Shown one piece after another: positions 15,544 to 24,473 of a stretch of 64,000 nt of DNA. The notes under the pieces were generated by a model that saw nothing but the letters and a program-made list of their open reading frames with translations, was not told the origin of the DNA and ran no database searches. Numbering within the stretch: the stretch's first letter is position 1; each line of letters opens with the position of its first letter. This stretch comes from Clostridia bacterium (lineage in GTDB: Bacteria; Bacillota; Clostridia; Christensenellales; Borkfalkiaceae): contig JAFTPR010000001.1 of NCBI GenBank assembly GCA_017463145.1, forward strand, positions 1 through 64,000. The letters are read 5' to 3'. The position numbers and the translations under genes were made by a program.

Positions 15544-17718
15544 TTGATAGCGGAAGTTATCGTGGATATCGCGGCAAGCGAAACGGACAGAATATTCGAC
15601 TACCTTTGCGAGGATACGCTCCCCGTAGGCAGTCGCGTTCGCGCGCCTTTCGGCGGTAAAACGGTGACGGGATTTATTATCGGCAAAAAGGAATATTCCG
15701 ATTGTCCGACGGAAAAGCTGAAAAAGGTGTTTCCTACTCCTGACGAACTGCCCGCTTTAAACGAGGAGTGTTTGGCTTTGGCGGAAAAGCTTGCCGCGCG
15801 TTACCGCGTACCCAAGGCGTTGACGCTCCGTTTGTTTTTGCCTGCGGAGATGCGTACGGGCAAGGTGCGGGAGCTTGTACGGAGTTTTGCGCAACTTTGC
15901 GTGCCTTTGGAAGATGTCAAGCTTGCTAAAAATGCCAAAAATCAACTTGCTTGCGCGCAGTATCTGGCGCAAAACGGCAAGACGGATTGCGCAAGGCTCA
16001 ACGAGTATTTTCAAGGCGGCGTTTCTGGGTTGGAAAAGAAAGGCTACGTCAAAATCACGAAAGAACAGGTCTTTCGCGATCCGTATAAAACGTTGCCCTT
16101 TGAAAACGAACTGCGTACGCTCACGCCCGATCAGACGGCGGCGGTGGAAACGATTGAGCGCGATACGCGCACGGTGCAGCTTTTACACGGCGTGACGGGC
16201 AGCGGTAAGACGGAAATCTATTTAACGTTGATTGCCAAACAGCTCCAAGCGGGTAAAAGCTCGATATTCCTCGTGCCCGAAATTTCTTTGACGCCGCAAA
16301 TGCTTTCGCAGCTTCGCGCGCGGTTTGGGAAAAGTTGCGCCATTTTGCATAGCGGGCTTTCCGCAGGCGAACGGTTTGACGAGTGGTGGCGGTTGCGCAC
16401 GGGCGAAGCGAAAATCGCTATCGGTGCAAGAAGCGCCATTTTTGCGCCTTTGGAAAACATAGGGGTAATCGTAATCGACGAGGAACACGATTCGAGCTAT
16501 GCAAGCGAAAGCGCGCCGAGATATACGACGTTTGACGTGGCGTTGCTTCGCGCTAAGCGGAACGGGTGCAAACTTGTGTTGGGCAGCGCAACGCCGTCCG
16601 TAGAAACGTATAAACGCGCCAAGGACGGAGAGTTTTCGCTTATTCGCTTAAATAAGCGTATCAATAAAAAACCAATGCCGGAAATTCTGCTTGCGGATAT
16701 GCGCAGAGAGGTGCGGCGGGGAAACAATTCCGCCTTTTCAGGCGCGTTGAAAGAGGAGCTTGAACGCTGTCTTTCCGCGGATAAGCAGGCAATCCTATTT
16801 TTAAACAGACGGGGGTATTCGCAAACGGTCATCTGTAAGGAATGCGGGTACGTTGCAAAATGCGAGGCGTGCGACGTATCGCTGACCTATCACCGCGACG
16901 AGGATTGCTTAAAATGCCACTATTGCGGACAAAAATACGGTATGCTTTCCGCTTGCCCCGATTGCGGCGGCAAAAAGCTGACGTATGCGGGGACGGGTAC
17001 GCAACGTATTGTGGCGGATTTGCAAAAACTGTATCCCGAAGCCCGTATTCTCCGTATGGACAACGATACGACGAGCGGCAAAGAGGGGCATTACAAAATA
17101 CTCAAAGCATTTGCCGAACATAAGGCGGATATCCTTGTGGGTACGCAAATGATTGCCAAGGGGCACGACTTCCCCGCCGTGACGTTGGTGGGTATCCTCG
17201 ACGCGGATATGAGCTTGCATTTCAACGATTTCAGAAGCCGTGAACGCACGTTTCAGCTCATTACGCAGGTGGCGGGCAGAAGCGGGCGCGCAGAGGAAAA
17301 AGGCAAAGTGGTTTTGCAGACGTTTGATCCCGAAAACGACGTGTTGCGCTTTGCAATGGACTACGATTACGAGGGTTTTTACGACAATGAAATATCCCTT
17401 CGCGCGGCAATGGCGTTTCCGCCGTTTTCAAAGATTGTGCGGGTGCTTATTACGGGCGAGGACGATAAAAAGACGTTGGAAGCGTTGCGGGAGGTGTACG
17501 TGGGCTTGGAACAGCTCTATACGCAAAATCCCGAAAAATTCCTGTTTTTCAATAAAATGCGCGCACCGATTAAGCGCATACAGAACAAGTTCCGCTATCA
17601 AGTGCTGATGCGGCTTGCGGAAAGGGATTTGTTGCCTTATATTTACGGTATTTGCGCGGATGCAAAAACGCGCGAGGTGCTTATCGCGGTGGAAGAAAAC
17701 CCGACGAATTTAAGCTAA
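15544..17718 (+). CDS. priA: Primosomal protein N' (replication restart helicase PriA)
   Basis: A 724-residue superfamily 2 helicase that reloads the replication machinery at stalled forks. Features in order: N-terminal DNA-binding domain (VIVDIAASETDRIFDY), Walker A GVTGSGKT near residue 216, DEEH box in VIDEEHDSSY, then an eight-Cys zinc region (CKECGYVAKCEACD, CLKCHYCG, CPDCGG), and the helicase motif VAGRSGRAEEKG. The start is TTG 15544, chosen because AAGGAGG lies 7 bp upstream and this gives the family N-terminus; the longer frame would begin inside the terminator hairpin. First gene of priA-def-fmt-rsmB-rlmN. Confidence 0.95.
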   Translation: MIAEVIVDIAASETDRIFDYLCEDTLPVGSRVRAPFGGKTVTGFIIGKKEYSDCPTEKLKKVFPTPDELPALNEECLALAEKLAARYRVPKALTLRLFLPAEMRTGKVRELVRSFAQLCVPLEDVKLAKNAKNQLACAQYLAQNGKTDCARLNEYFQGGVSGLEKKGYVKITKEQVFRDPYKTLPFENELRTLTPDQTAAVETIERDTRTVQLLHGVTGSGKTEIYLTLIAKQLQAGKSSIFLVPEISLTPQMLSQLRARFGKSCAILHSGLSAGERFDEWWRLRTGEAKIAIGARSAIFAPLENIGVIVIDEEHDSSYASESAPRYTTFDVALLRAKRNGCKLVLGSATPSVETYKRAKDGEFSLIRLNKRINKKPMPEILLADMRREVRRGNNSAFSGALKEELERCLSADKQAILFLNRRGYSQTVICKECGYVAKCEACDVSLTYHRDEDCLKCHYCGQKYGMLSACPDCGGKKLTYAGTGTQRIVADLQKLYPEARILRMDNDTTSGKEGHYKILKAFAEHKADILVGTQMIAKGHDFPAVTLVGILDADMSLHFNDFRSRERTFQLITQVAGRSGRAEEKGKVVLQTFDPENDVLRFAMDYDYEGFYDNEISLRAAMAFPPFSKIVRVLITGEDDKKTLEALREVYVGLEQLYTQNPEKFLFFNKMRAPIKRIQNKFRYQVLMRLAERDLLPYIYGICADAKTREVLIAVEENPTNLS

Positions 17719-17741
17719 ACGAGAGAGAAAGGAGAAAGAGA

Positions 17742-18194
17742 ATGGCTATACGGAACGTAGTACAACTCGGTGACGAGGTGTTAAGACAAAAATGTTTGCC
17801 TGTCGAGCATTTCGACGAGGGGCTTTGGCGGCTTTTGGACGATATGAAAGACACGGTGAAAAAGGAAGAGGGCGCAGGGCTTGCCGCGCCGCAGGTGGGC
17901 GTTTTGAAAAGAGCTGTCGTCGTGGACGTCGAGGACGGGTATTTTGAGTTTATCAATCCCGTGATTTTGGCGCAAAAGGGCGAACAGAACGGTTGGGAGG
18001 GCTGTCTTTCCGTACGCGGCAAAAGCGGCGTTGTTTCCCGTCCTATGAAAGTGAAGCTTGCCTATCAGGACAGAAACGGGGAGAAACATATGTTGCAGGC
18101 AAAAGGGTTTTTCGCCCGCGCGATTTGTCACGAGCTGGATCATCTTGACGGCATACTCTATATCGACAAGGCTACGCAAATAGAACGCAATTAA
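17742..18194 (+). CDS. def: Peptide deformylase
   Basis: A 150-residue metalloenzyme that removes the formyl group from nascent proteins. All three signatures are present: GAGLAAPQVG, EGCLSV (metal-ligand Cys) and HELDHL (two metal-ligand His and catalytic Glu). ATG 17742 follows AAAGGAG with 7-bp spacing. It sits 23 bp after priA and 9 bp before fmt, whose product adds the formyl group that Def removes. Confidence 0.95.
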   Translation: MAIRNVVQLGDEVLRQKCLPVEHFDEGLWRLLDDMKDTVKKEEGAGLAAPQVGVLKRAVVVDVEDGYFEFINPVILAQKGEQNGWEGCLSVRGKSGVVSRPMKVKLAYQDRNGEKHMLQAKGFFARAICHELDHLDGILYIDKATQIERN

Positions 18195-18203
18195 GGAAGT
18201 ATT

Positions 18204-19133
18204 ATGAAAATCGTGTATGCGGGTACGCCCGATTTTGCGGTCGCGCCCTTGAAAAGCTTAATAGAAAACGGTTTTGAGGTGGTCGGTGTCATTACGCAAC
18301 GGGATAAACCGCAGGGCAGGAAAGGCATTTTAACGCCCCCGCCCGTCAAAACGTACGCGCTGGAACAGGGTATCCCCGTATTACAACCCGAGAAAATTCG
18401 GGAGGCACTCGGCGAAGTGAAAGCGCTCGGCGGGGATATGCTCATTACTTGCGCGTATGGGCAAATCCTCACGCAGGAATGTTTGGACTGCTTTGAGCGG
18501 GGCGTGTGGAATATTCACGCGGGGCTGTTGCCGCAGTATCGTGGGGCTTCGCCTATCCAAAGTTGTATTCTTGCAGGCGAAACGGAAACGGGCGTTTGCG
18601 TAATGAAAACGGAATTGGGCTTAGACAGCGGCGATATTCTGCTCACGCAAAAAACACAGATTAGCGAAACGGAAACGTACGGCGAACTTTCCGCTCGACT
18701 TTCCGTTATCGGCGCAGAGCTTATCGTAAAGGCGGTAAACGCCTTGTGTTCGGGCGATTATACGCTTTCCCCACAAAGCGCAGAAAACGTTTGCACCGTT
18801 AGAAAAATCAATAAGGAACACGCAAAAATAGATTTCTCCAAATCCGTAAAGGAAATTGTGGATTTGGTGCGGGCAATGAACCCCGCGCCCGTGGCGTATA
18901 CGACGCTTGACGGAATGAAATTAAACGTGTACCGCGCGGAAAAATCGGACGAAACGCCGAGCGGCGTCGTGGGCGAAGTGCTCAACGACATTCCCAAAAA
19001 AGGCTTGCTTGTACGTTGCGGCGACGGTGTTGTGAAACTTGTAGAGGTGCAGGCGGCGGGCGGTAAGCGTATGAGCGGCGGCGATTTCCTCAACGGCAGA
19101 AAAGCAAGGAAAGGGCAGGTGTTTGAATGTTAA
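18204..19133 (+). CDS. fmt: Methionyl-tRNA formyltransferase
   Basis: A 309-residue enzyme that formylates initiator Met-tRNA with 10-formyltetrahydrofolate. The N-terminal formyltransferase domain starts MKIVYAGTPDFAVAPLK, and the catalytic block HAGLLPQYRGASPIQ carries the essential His. The C-terminal OB-like domain holds MNPAPVAYTT. RBS AAGGAAG is at normal distance. The stop overlaps the rsmB start by 7 nt. Confidence 0.95.
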   Translation: MKIVYAGTPDFAVAPLKSLIENGFEVVGVITQRDKPQGRKGILTPPPVKTYALEQGIPVLQPEKIREALGEVKALGGDMLITCAYGQILTQECLDCFERGVWNIHAGLLPQYRGASPIQSCILAGETETGVCVMKTELGLDSGDILLTQKTQISETETYGELSARLSVIGAELIVKAVNALCSGDYTLSPQSAENVCTVRKINKEHAKIDFSKSVKEIVDLVRAMNPAPVAYTTLDGMKLNVYRAEKSDETPSGVVGEVLNDIPKKGLLVRCGDGVVKLVEVQAAGGKRMSGGDFLNGRKARKGQVFEC

Positions 19134-20359
19134 GCAATCCCGTTTACGACCCCTTTTTGATATTGACGAAGATTTATTCGGACGGCGCGCACGTAAAACA
19201 AGCGATTGCCGATACGTACATTGAGGAGCAATACCGCGCCCGTACCGTCAAAATTGTGTACGGCGTATTGGAAAACGACGGGTATTTCGAGTTCTGTATT
19301 CGCCATTACGCGCCCAAAGCGCCTAAGCTCGTCGTCAGGACCATTCTCAAAATTTCGCTGTATATGCTCCTTTATATGGAGAAAAAACGGTATATGGTGA
19401 CGGATTGCGCCGTTACGCTTTGCAAGAAGCTGGGAAAGTCGGGGGTGAGCGGGTTTGTAAACGCTTTTTTGCGTCGGTTTGATAAAGTTGCCGTAGACGG
19501 CGCGTTGCCCGCAGGGGATCAAGGCGTTTGTATACGAATTTCTTATCCCGAATATGCCTATGCAAAGCTGAAAAAGGAATATGGTGACAGGGCGGAGCGC
19601 ATAGCCTCCGCAAAGAGTGCGGGCGTTTGCGTGCGTTTTGAAAGGGAAGCGGAAAACTATCTGCATAAACCGCATAGGGAAACACCGTTTGAGAATACGT
19701 ACGTGTTTGAGAATTTCGTCCGTGACGAAGGATTTGATAAAGGCGCGTACACCTTTCAATCGGTGGGCAGTATCGCTATCTGCGAGGCGGTTGCGCCCTG
19801 TGAAAATTTGCTCGATTGTTGCGCCGCGCCGGGCGGAAAGTCCGTTTTGCTTGCAAAAAAATGCAAGTGTGTGACCGCATTTGAGCTACACGAACACCGT
19901 GTGGAGCTAATCCGCCAATACAAGGAACGTATGGGCGCGCATAACGTGACGGAGTTGCAAAAGGACAGCTCGGTATTCGACCCCGATTACGAGGAAAAAT
20001 TCGACGCCGTGCTTTGCGACGCGCCCTGTTCGGGGTTTGGTACAATCAGCGAAAATCCCGATATCAAACTGTTTAGAAAGGCGGAGGATTTTGCAGGGCT
20101 TGCTAAGGCGCAGGCGGATATTTTAAATACCGTTTGCCGTTACGTAAAAAAGGGCGGGGCGTTGTATTATTCCACCTGTTCTCTGTTTGAAAGCGAAAAC
20201 GACTTTGTTGTATCGAAATTTTTAAAAGCACATAAGGAGTTTGCGACAGAACCGCTCGAAAGTCCGCTTGCGCACGATAAGAAACGTTTTGGTTTGCAAT
20301 TTTTGCCCGATACGGCGTACGGCGCGGGATTCTACGTTTGTAAAATGGTGAAGCAATGA
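19127..20359 (+). CDS. rsmB: 16S rRNA (cytosine-967-C5)-methyltransferase RsmB
   Basis: A 410-residue SAM-dependent rRNA methylase (Sun/Fmu). An N-terminal NusB-like RNA-binding domain (about 1-130) precedes the Rossmann domain. SAM motif I appears as DCCAAPGGKS, the catalytic Cys pair as DAPCSGFGT and YYSTCSLF. It overlaps fmt at the start and rlmN at the end by 4 nt, so the genes are coupled. Confidence 0.92.
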   Translation: MLSNPVYDPFLILTKIYSDGAHVKQAIADTYIEEQYRARTVKIVYGVLENDGYFEFCIRHYAPKAPKLVVRTILKISLYMLLYMEKKRYMVTDCAVTLCKKLGKSGVSGFVNAFLRRFDKVAVDGALPAGDQGVCIRISYPEYAYAKLKKEYGDRAERIASAKSAGVCVRFEREAENYLHKPHRETPFENTYVFENFVRDEGFDKGAYTFQSVGSIAICEAVAPCENLLDCCAAPGGKSVLLAKKCKCVTAFELHEHRVELIRQYKERMGAHNVTELQKDSSVFDPDYEEKFDAVLCDAPCSGFGTISENPDIKLFRKAEDFAGLAKAQADILNTVCRYVKKGGALYYSTCSLFESENDFVVSKFLKAHKEFATEPLESPLAHDKKRFGLQFLPDTAYGAGFYVCKMVKQ

Positions 20360-21417
20360 AAAAGATATTGCAGGATTTATCTCTTGCGGAGATAGAAACG
20401 CTCGTAGTGGAAAAGGGTGAAAAGAAATTTCGGGGCAAACAGCTGTTCGAGGGTTTAACGCAAGGTAAGGCGATTACGGAGATTACCTCGCTTTCCAAGG
20501 ATTTCAAAGCCAAGCTTTTGGAGGAATATGAGGATAGACCCGTCACAATAAAGGAAACGTTTTATTCCTCGGACGGTACGGAAAAGTACCTTTTCGAGCT
20601 TGCAGACGGAAACTTGGTCGAGGGCGTGTTGATGAAGTATAAATACGGCTATACGCAATGTATCTCAACGCAGGTTGGGTGCAGAATGGGTTGTAAGTTT
20701 TGCGCCTCGACGCTCAACGGCTTGATTCGGAATATGACGGCAGGCGAAATACTATCGCAAATTCTCGTGGTAAACGCGCTCCATAAAAAGGATATCGAAG
20801 GGCAGGTTACGAATGCCCGCGCCGTGACGAACGTCGTGATGATGGGCAGCGGCGAGCCGCTCGATAATTACGACGAAACGGTGCGTTTTTTACGTTTGGT
20901 AACGGCGGCGGAGGGTATCTGCATCAGCGCGAGAAACATTTCTCTTTCCACGTGCGGGATTGTGCCGAAAATGTACAAGTTCGCTGAGGAGGGAATACCT
21001 CTGAATATGACCGTTTCCCTGCATGCTACGGACGATTGCATGCGGGAGAGGACAATGCCGATTGCCAAAGCGTATAAAATCGGTGAAATCTTGAAAGCGT
21101 GCGAATATTACTTTCAAAAAACGGGTAGAAGGTATTATTTTGAATATACGCTTATCGAGGGGGAAAATTGCGACGAGGAACACGCCGAGGCGCTTATAAG
21201 GCTTCTCAAAGGCAAGCCCTGTCACGTCAATTTGATACGGCTCAACGAGGTGAAAGAGCGTTCCTTAAAGGCGACGGGCGATAAGGAAGCGTACCGTTTT
21301 TTGGGCAGATTGGAAAAGGGCGGCATATCCGCTACCTTGCGCCGTCAGATCGGCGCGGATATCGGCGGAGCGTGCGGACAGCTTCGCGCAAGTTATCTGC
21401 AAGGAGAAAAGCAATGA
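20356..21417 (+). CDS. rlmN: Dual-specificity 23S rRNA/tRNA m2A methyltransferase RlmN
   Basis: A 353-residue radical SAM enzyme that methylates C2 of A2503 in 23S rRNA and A37 in some tRNAs. The 4Fe-4S motif is CRMGCKFCAST. Also visible are MMGSGEPLDNY, the family segment SLHATDDCMRERTMPI, and a C-terminal Cys near GACGQL that carries the intermediate methyl group. In many Firmicutes stp-prkC-rsgA come next; here a YgjV-like gene overlaps its end instead. Confidence 0.95.
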   Translation: MKKILQDLSLAEIETLVVEKGEKKFRGKQLFEGLTQGKAITEITSLSKDFKAKLLEEYEDRPVTIKETFYSSDGTEKYLFELADGNLVEGVLMKYKYGYTQCISTQVGCRMGCKFCASTLNGLIRNMTAGEILSQILVVNALHKKDIEGQVTNARAVTNVVMMGSGEPLDNYDETVRFLRLVTAAEGICISARNISLSTCGIVPKMYKFAEEGIPLNMTVSLHATDDCMRERTMPIAKAYKIGEILKACEYYFQKTGRRYYFEYTLIEGENCDEEHAEALIRLLKGKPCHVNLIRLNEVKERSLKATGDKEAYRFLGRLEKGGISATLRRQIGADIGGACGQLRASYLQGEKQ

Positions 21418-21992
21418 AAAACGAGGTGCTGTCGCTTATCGCAAGCTTTGTTGCGATGGTATTCGTGGTGGTATCCTATTTCGTGAAGAAAAAGAGCCTG
21501 TATCTTTTGTTTCAAGCACTTTGTATTATGTTTTTAATTGTATCCTACTTCTTTTCCGTGCAGTTTTTTGCAATGATCGGGCTGGGGATTGGGCTTGTGC
21601 GCGCGCTTGCGTATTTCGCATACGAACAGAAAGACAAAAATGCGCCGCTTTGGGTGGCGCTTGCGCTTGCGGCGGCAACGACGGCTTCGTACGTGATTGT
21701 GAATTTCTTTGTGCTCAAAACGGCGCAACCGCTCGATATCCTTTGTCTTTTGGCATTGGTGATGTATGCGTTTATCTTCCGTATACGCAATTTGAAGATT
21801 GTGCGCTTTACAATGCTTGTGCCCACCGTGCTGTCTATTTTGTTTAATACGTTGACGGGCGCGGCGTTCTTTGCAAGTCTTACGTATATTTTCGAGCTGA
21901 CGGCAGACGTCGTATCTATTTACAAGTATCATATAAGAGGGAATGATGTTCACGTAAAAGGAGATTGTAATTATGACGAGCGTGAAAAGTAG
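21414..21992 (+). CDS. YgjV-like integral membrane protein
   Basis: A 192-residue membrane protein with about six hydrophobic segments, starting MKNEVLSLIASFVAMVFVVV. The arrangement and the YAYEQK-like loop resemble the bacterial inner-membrane YgjV family, whose function is unknown. ATG 21414 overlaps the rlmN stop by 4 nt and has AAGGAG upstream; the last 20 nt overlap the MATE gene in another frame. Coupling to both neighbours suggests it is cotranscribed with the translation genes, although a functional link is not evident. Confidence 0.7.
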   Translation: MKNEVLSLIASFVAMVFVVVSYFVKKKSLYLLFQALCIMFLIVSYFFSVQFFAMIGLGIGLVRALAYFAYEQKDKNAPLWVALALAAATTASYVIVNFFVLKTAQPLDILCLLALVMYAFIFRIRNLKIVRFTMLVPTVLSILFNTLTGAAFFASLTYIFELTADVVSIYKYHIRGNDVHVKGDCNYDEREK

Positions 21993-23418
21993 CAAGCAGA
22001 TTGTTTTTACAGAAGGAAAATTATTTCCCCAAATCCTCTTGTTTGTGTTACCGATTGTGGCGACGAACCTGTTGCAGACGTTTTACAACGCTGCGGATAT
22101 GATGGTCGTCAGTTTGTCCGACGAGGTAAACGCCGTCGGGGCGATTGGTATGACAGGCTCGTACGTTTCGTTGATCGTAAATATCTTTATCGGATTTTCC
22201 GTCGGGGCGAACGTAGTCGTGGCAAAGCATATCGGCGCCAAGGACGATGCGCGCGTACAAAGAGCGGTACACACCTCGCTCATTCTTGCGCTGCTGTTCG
22301 GGGTTCTCGGCGGGGGGATAGGCATTGCGCTTGCCCGCCCGATCCTTAAAAGTATGGGCGCGACGGGCAATTTGCTCGAACTTGCCGTCACGTATACCTA
22401 TATCTATTTTTCGGGCATACCCTTTTTGGCGTTGACCAATTATTTGAGCGCAATCTTCCGCGCCAAAGGGGACAGCAAAACGCCGCTTATCGTTTTGGCG
22501 ATTGCAGGGCTTTTGAACGTTGCGGGGAACTTCTTCTTCGTGCTCGTTTTGCGCCTGTCCGTGGAGGGCGTTGCGCTGGCTACGGCGCTTGCCAACGTAT
22601 TCGCCTTTATCGTGCTATTGATACGGTTGATAAAAAGTAAGGACGCTACGGCGTTCTCCTTCCGTAAATTAAAGATAGACGGTAAGGAGATGAAACGGAT
22701 TGTTCTCGTTGGATTTCCCGCGGCGATACAAGGGGCGCTCTTTTCCGTATCCAATATCTTGATACAATCTTCCATCGTCACCGTCAATAACAACGTTTGC
22801 CCGCCGGGGCTTACCTATCAGCCTGTCGTCAACGGCAGCGCTGCTGCTGCCAATTTAGAAGCGTTTACTTATACGGCTATGGACGCCGTATACCAAGGCG
22901 CAGTCACCTTTACGAGTCAAAATATGGGCGGGAAAAAGCCTGAACGCGTGAAGCCGATACAGTATTGCTGTTATGCGTTGGCAGGCGGAATTGGGCTTGT
23001 TTTGGGGCTTGTGATATTGCTTTTGAAAACGCCGTTGCTCAGTCTGTACGGTATCGTACCAGGCGAAGCGGGAAGCGTGGAGGCAATCGCTATGGGCGCG
23101 GCGACGACGCGTATTTGGTTTTTCGGAACGACGTATTTTATTTGCGGGTTGATGAACGTAGGAACGGGCGTTTTAAGAGGGCTTGGGAAATCGGGCTTGT
23201 CTACGTTGATTGCTTTAATCGGGTCTTGCCTTTTGCGTGTGGTATGGCTTTGGACGGTATTCCCGCTCTATCCTACATTTGAAACCATTTTGCTGTGCTA
23301 TCCGATTACGTGGATATTGACACTTCTCACTTTCCATATAGTAATACACGTATTGTTAAAAGGTATATTGAAAAAGAAAAAATTGGAACGAGATAGAGAT
23401 AAGAAACAAGAGTTATGA
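21973..23418 (+). CDS. MATE family efflux transporter
   Basis: A 481-residue multidrug/toxin extrusion protein with about twelve membrane segments in two repeats. The family opening FTEGKLFPQILLFVLPIVA and NLLQTFYNAADMMVV is clear. Such pumps expel drugs or metabolites using Na+ or H+; the substrate is unknown. AAGGAG precedes ATG 21973. It closes the long operon that begins near priA, and two strong hairpins follow. Confidence 0.9.
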   Translation: MTSVKSSKQIVFTEGKLFPQILLFVLPIVATNLLQTFYNAADMMVVSLSDEVNAVGAIGMTGSYVSLIVNIFIGFSVGANVVVAKHIGAKDDARVQRAVHTSLILALLFGVLGGGIGIALARPILKSMGATGNLLELAVTYTYIYFSGIPFLALTNYLSAIFRAKGDSKTPLIVLAIAGLLNVAGNFFFVLVLRLSVEGVALATALANVFAFIVLLIRLIKSKDATAFSFRKLKIDGKEMKRIVLVGFPAAIQGALFSVSNILIQSSIVTVNNNVCPPGLTYQPVVNGSAAAANLEAFTYTAMDAVYQGAVTFTSQNMGGKKPERVKPIQYCCYALAGGIGLVLGLVILLLKTPLLSLYGIVPGEAGSVEAIAMGAATTRIWFFGTTYFICGLMNVGTGVLRGLGKSGLSTLIALIGSCLLRVVWLWTVFPLYPTFETILLCYPITWILTLLTFHIVIHVLLKGILKKKKLERDRDKKQEL

Positions 23419-23424
23419 TAGCGA

Positions 23425-23457
23425 ATACGCCCCAAAGCAGCAGACTTTGGGGCGTAT
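23425..23457 (+). other. Perfect 13-bp hairpin after the MATE gene, no T-tract
   Basis: ATACGCCCCAAAG (23425-23437) pairs perfectly with CTTTGGGGCGTAT (23445-23457). No U-run follows on either strand, so it is more likely a 3'-end stabiliser than a terminator by itself. Confidence 0.7.
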
Positions 23458-23473
23458 GGCTTACGATAGGCAA

Positions 23474-23512
23474 AAAGCCGACGCGCATGTAGCGTGTCGG
23501 CTTTACGGTTTT
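23474..23512. terminator. Bidirectional terminator between MATE gene and rpmB
   Basis: AAAGCCGACGCGC (23474-23486) pairs with GCGTGTCGGCTTT (23492-23504, one wobble). GGTTTTTT follows shortly on the + strand and TTTTTG directly on the - strand, where it ends rpmB. Confidence 0.8.
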
Positions 23513-23528
23513 TTAGCTTACAGAGTGC

Positions 23529-23714
23529 TCAGTCCGCCTTCTTCATCGTTCTGATACATCTCGCGCATACGTAGCCGTTCGTTTCTTTGCCGTTTTCTAC
23601 GTAAGAAATTTTTTGAACGTTTACTTTGAAAGTTCTTCTCGTTTTACGGTTGGAGTGGCTTACGTTGTTACCCGACGCTTGACCTTTACCGCAAATATTG
23701 CATACTCTGGACAT
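23529..23714 (-). CDS. rpmB: 50S ribosomal protein bL28
   Basis: A 61-residue ribosomal protein. It has the L28 start [21 protein letters not shown], then [11 protein letters not shown], and a late CARC pair, so it is the four-Cys zinc-binding form. GGAGGTG precedes the ATG. As in other Firmicutes it is next to asp23/fakA, but transcribed in the opposite direction. Confidence 0.95.
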   Translation of the reverse strand: MSRVCNICGKGQASGNNVSHSNRKTRRTFKVNVQKISYVENGKETNGYVCARCIRTMKKAD

Positions 23715-23891
23715 ATTGACACCTCCGTTTGGGATAATTTTACCGTAGTTGGTTTCCGCTTTTTTGCTTTAAAAAATAACTTTCCGCAAAACAAGCAATA
23801 ATAATATAGCATTTTTGATTGGAAAAATCAATTAAAAATGAGGTCAAAAAGACAAAAAATAAAAAATATTCGATTTTTTTTGAAAAAGTAC

Positions 23892-23920
23892 TTGCCAAAA
23901 GCAGGGAAATAGTGTAAAAT
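23892..23920 (+). promoter_or_regulatory. asp23 promoter
   Basis: TTGCCA (23892-23897), 17-bp spacer, TAAAAT (23915-23920). Confidence 0.7.
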
Positions 23921-23944
23921 GGAGGAGTAAACGGAGAAGAATGT

Positions 23945-24295
23945 ATGTCAGTTAATACGAACAATGCTTACGGTAAAATTTCCATATCCGATCTTTCGAT
24001 AGCAAAGGTCGCTTCGTATACCGCGCTCGAATCGTACGGGATCGTGGAGATGGTTTCGCGCCGTCTTACCGATACGTTTGCCAACCTTTTGAAAAAGGAC
24101 GTCGGCGGTAAGGGTGTGAAAGTAACTACCTCCGGGAACAGGATTTATATTGATTTGTACGTCATTATAAAATACGGCGTTTCTATCAACGCCGTGGCAG
24201 AATCGCTCAAAGAGGCGATTAAATACAAAGTCGAGGGGTTTACGGGTATGATTGTGGATACGGTCAACGTAAACGTTATCGGCGTCAAACTTTGA
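23945..24295 (+). CDS. Asp23/Gls24 family protein
   Basis: A 116-residue DUF322 protein (YloU type). The family pattern shows as GKISISDLSIAKVASYTALE, GVEMVS-like GIVEMVSRRL, and the late IDLYVIIKYGVSINAVAES with FTGMIVDTVNVNVIGV. These proteins associate with the membrane and cell-envelope stress, and the yloU gene is nearly always followed by the fakA homolog, as here. A terminator follows, so the two may be transcribed separately. Confidence 0.88.
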   Translation: MSVNTNNAYGKISISDLSIAKVASYTALESYGIVEMVSRRLTDTFANLLKKDVGGKGVKVTTSGNRIYIDLYVIIKYGVSINAVAESLKEAIKYKVEGFTGMIVDTVNVNVIGVKL

Positions 24296-24304
24296 CTTTT
24301 TTCG

Positions 24305-24330
24305 GCGCAATGTTTCTATTGCGCTTTTTT
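24305..24330 (+). terminator. asp23 terminator
   Basis: GCGCAAT (24305-24311) pairs with ATTGCGC (24318-24324), followed by TTTTTT. Confidence 0.85.
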
Positions 24331-24381
24331 GCGTAAAGACTTCTATATACCTTATATATAATACCAAGGGGTTTTTGCGAC

Positions 24382-24441
24382 CGCCTATTTTCGGTTTGCG
24401 CGTATATGAGCGTGGATAAGGAAGCCGAAAGATTTTAGGCG
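24382..24441 (+). promoter_or_regulatory. Possible structured leader before fakA
   Basis: CGCCTA (24382-24387) can pair with TAGGCG (24436-24441), and TCGG (24391-24394) with CCGA (24425-24428). A TATAAT at 24357-24362 could be a -10 box, though no good -35 is seen. A regulatory role is conjecture. Confidence 0.3.
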
Positions 24442-24473
24442 CAGTATTTACAATGATTAAAGGAGCATTTTTA

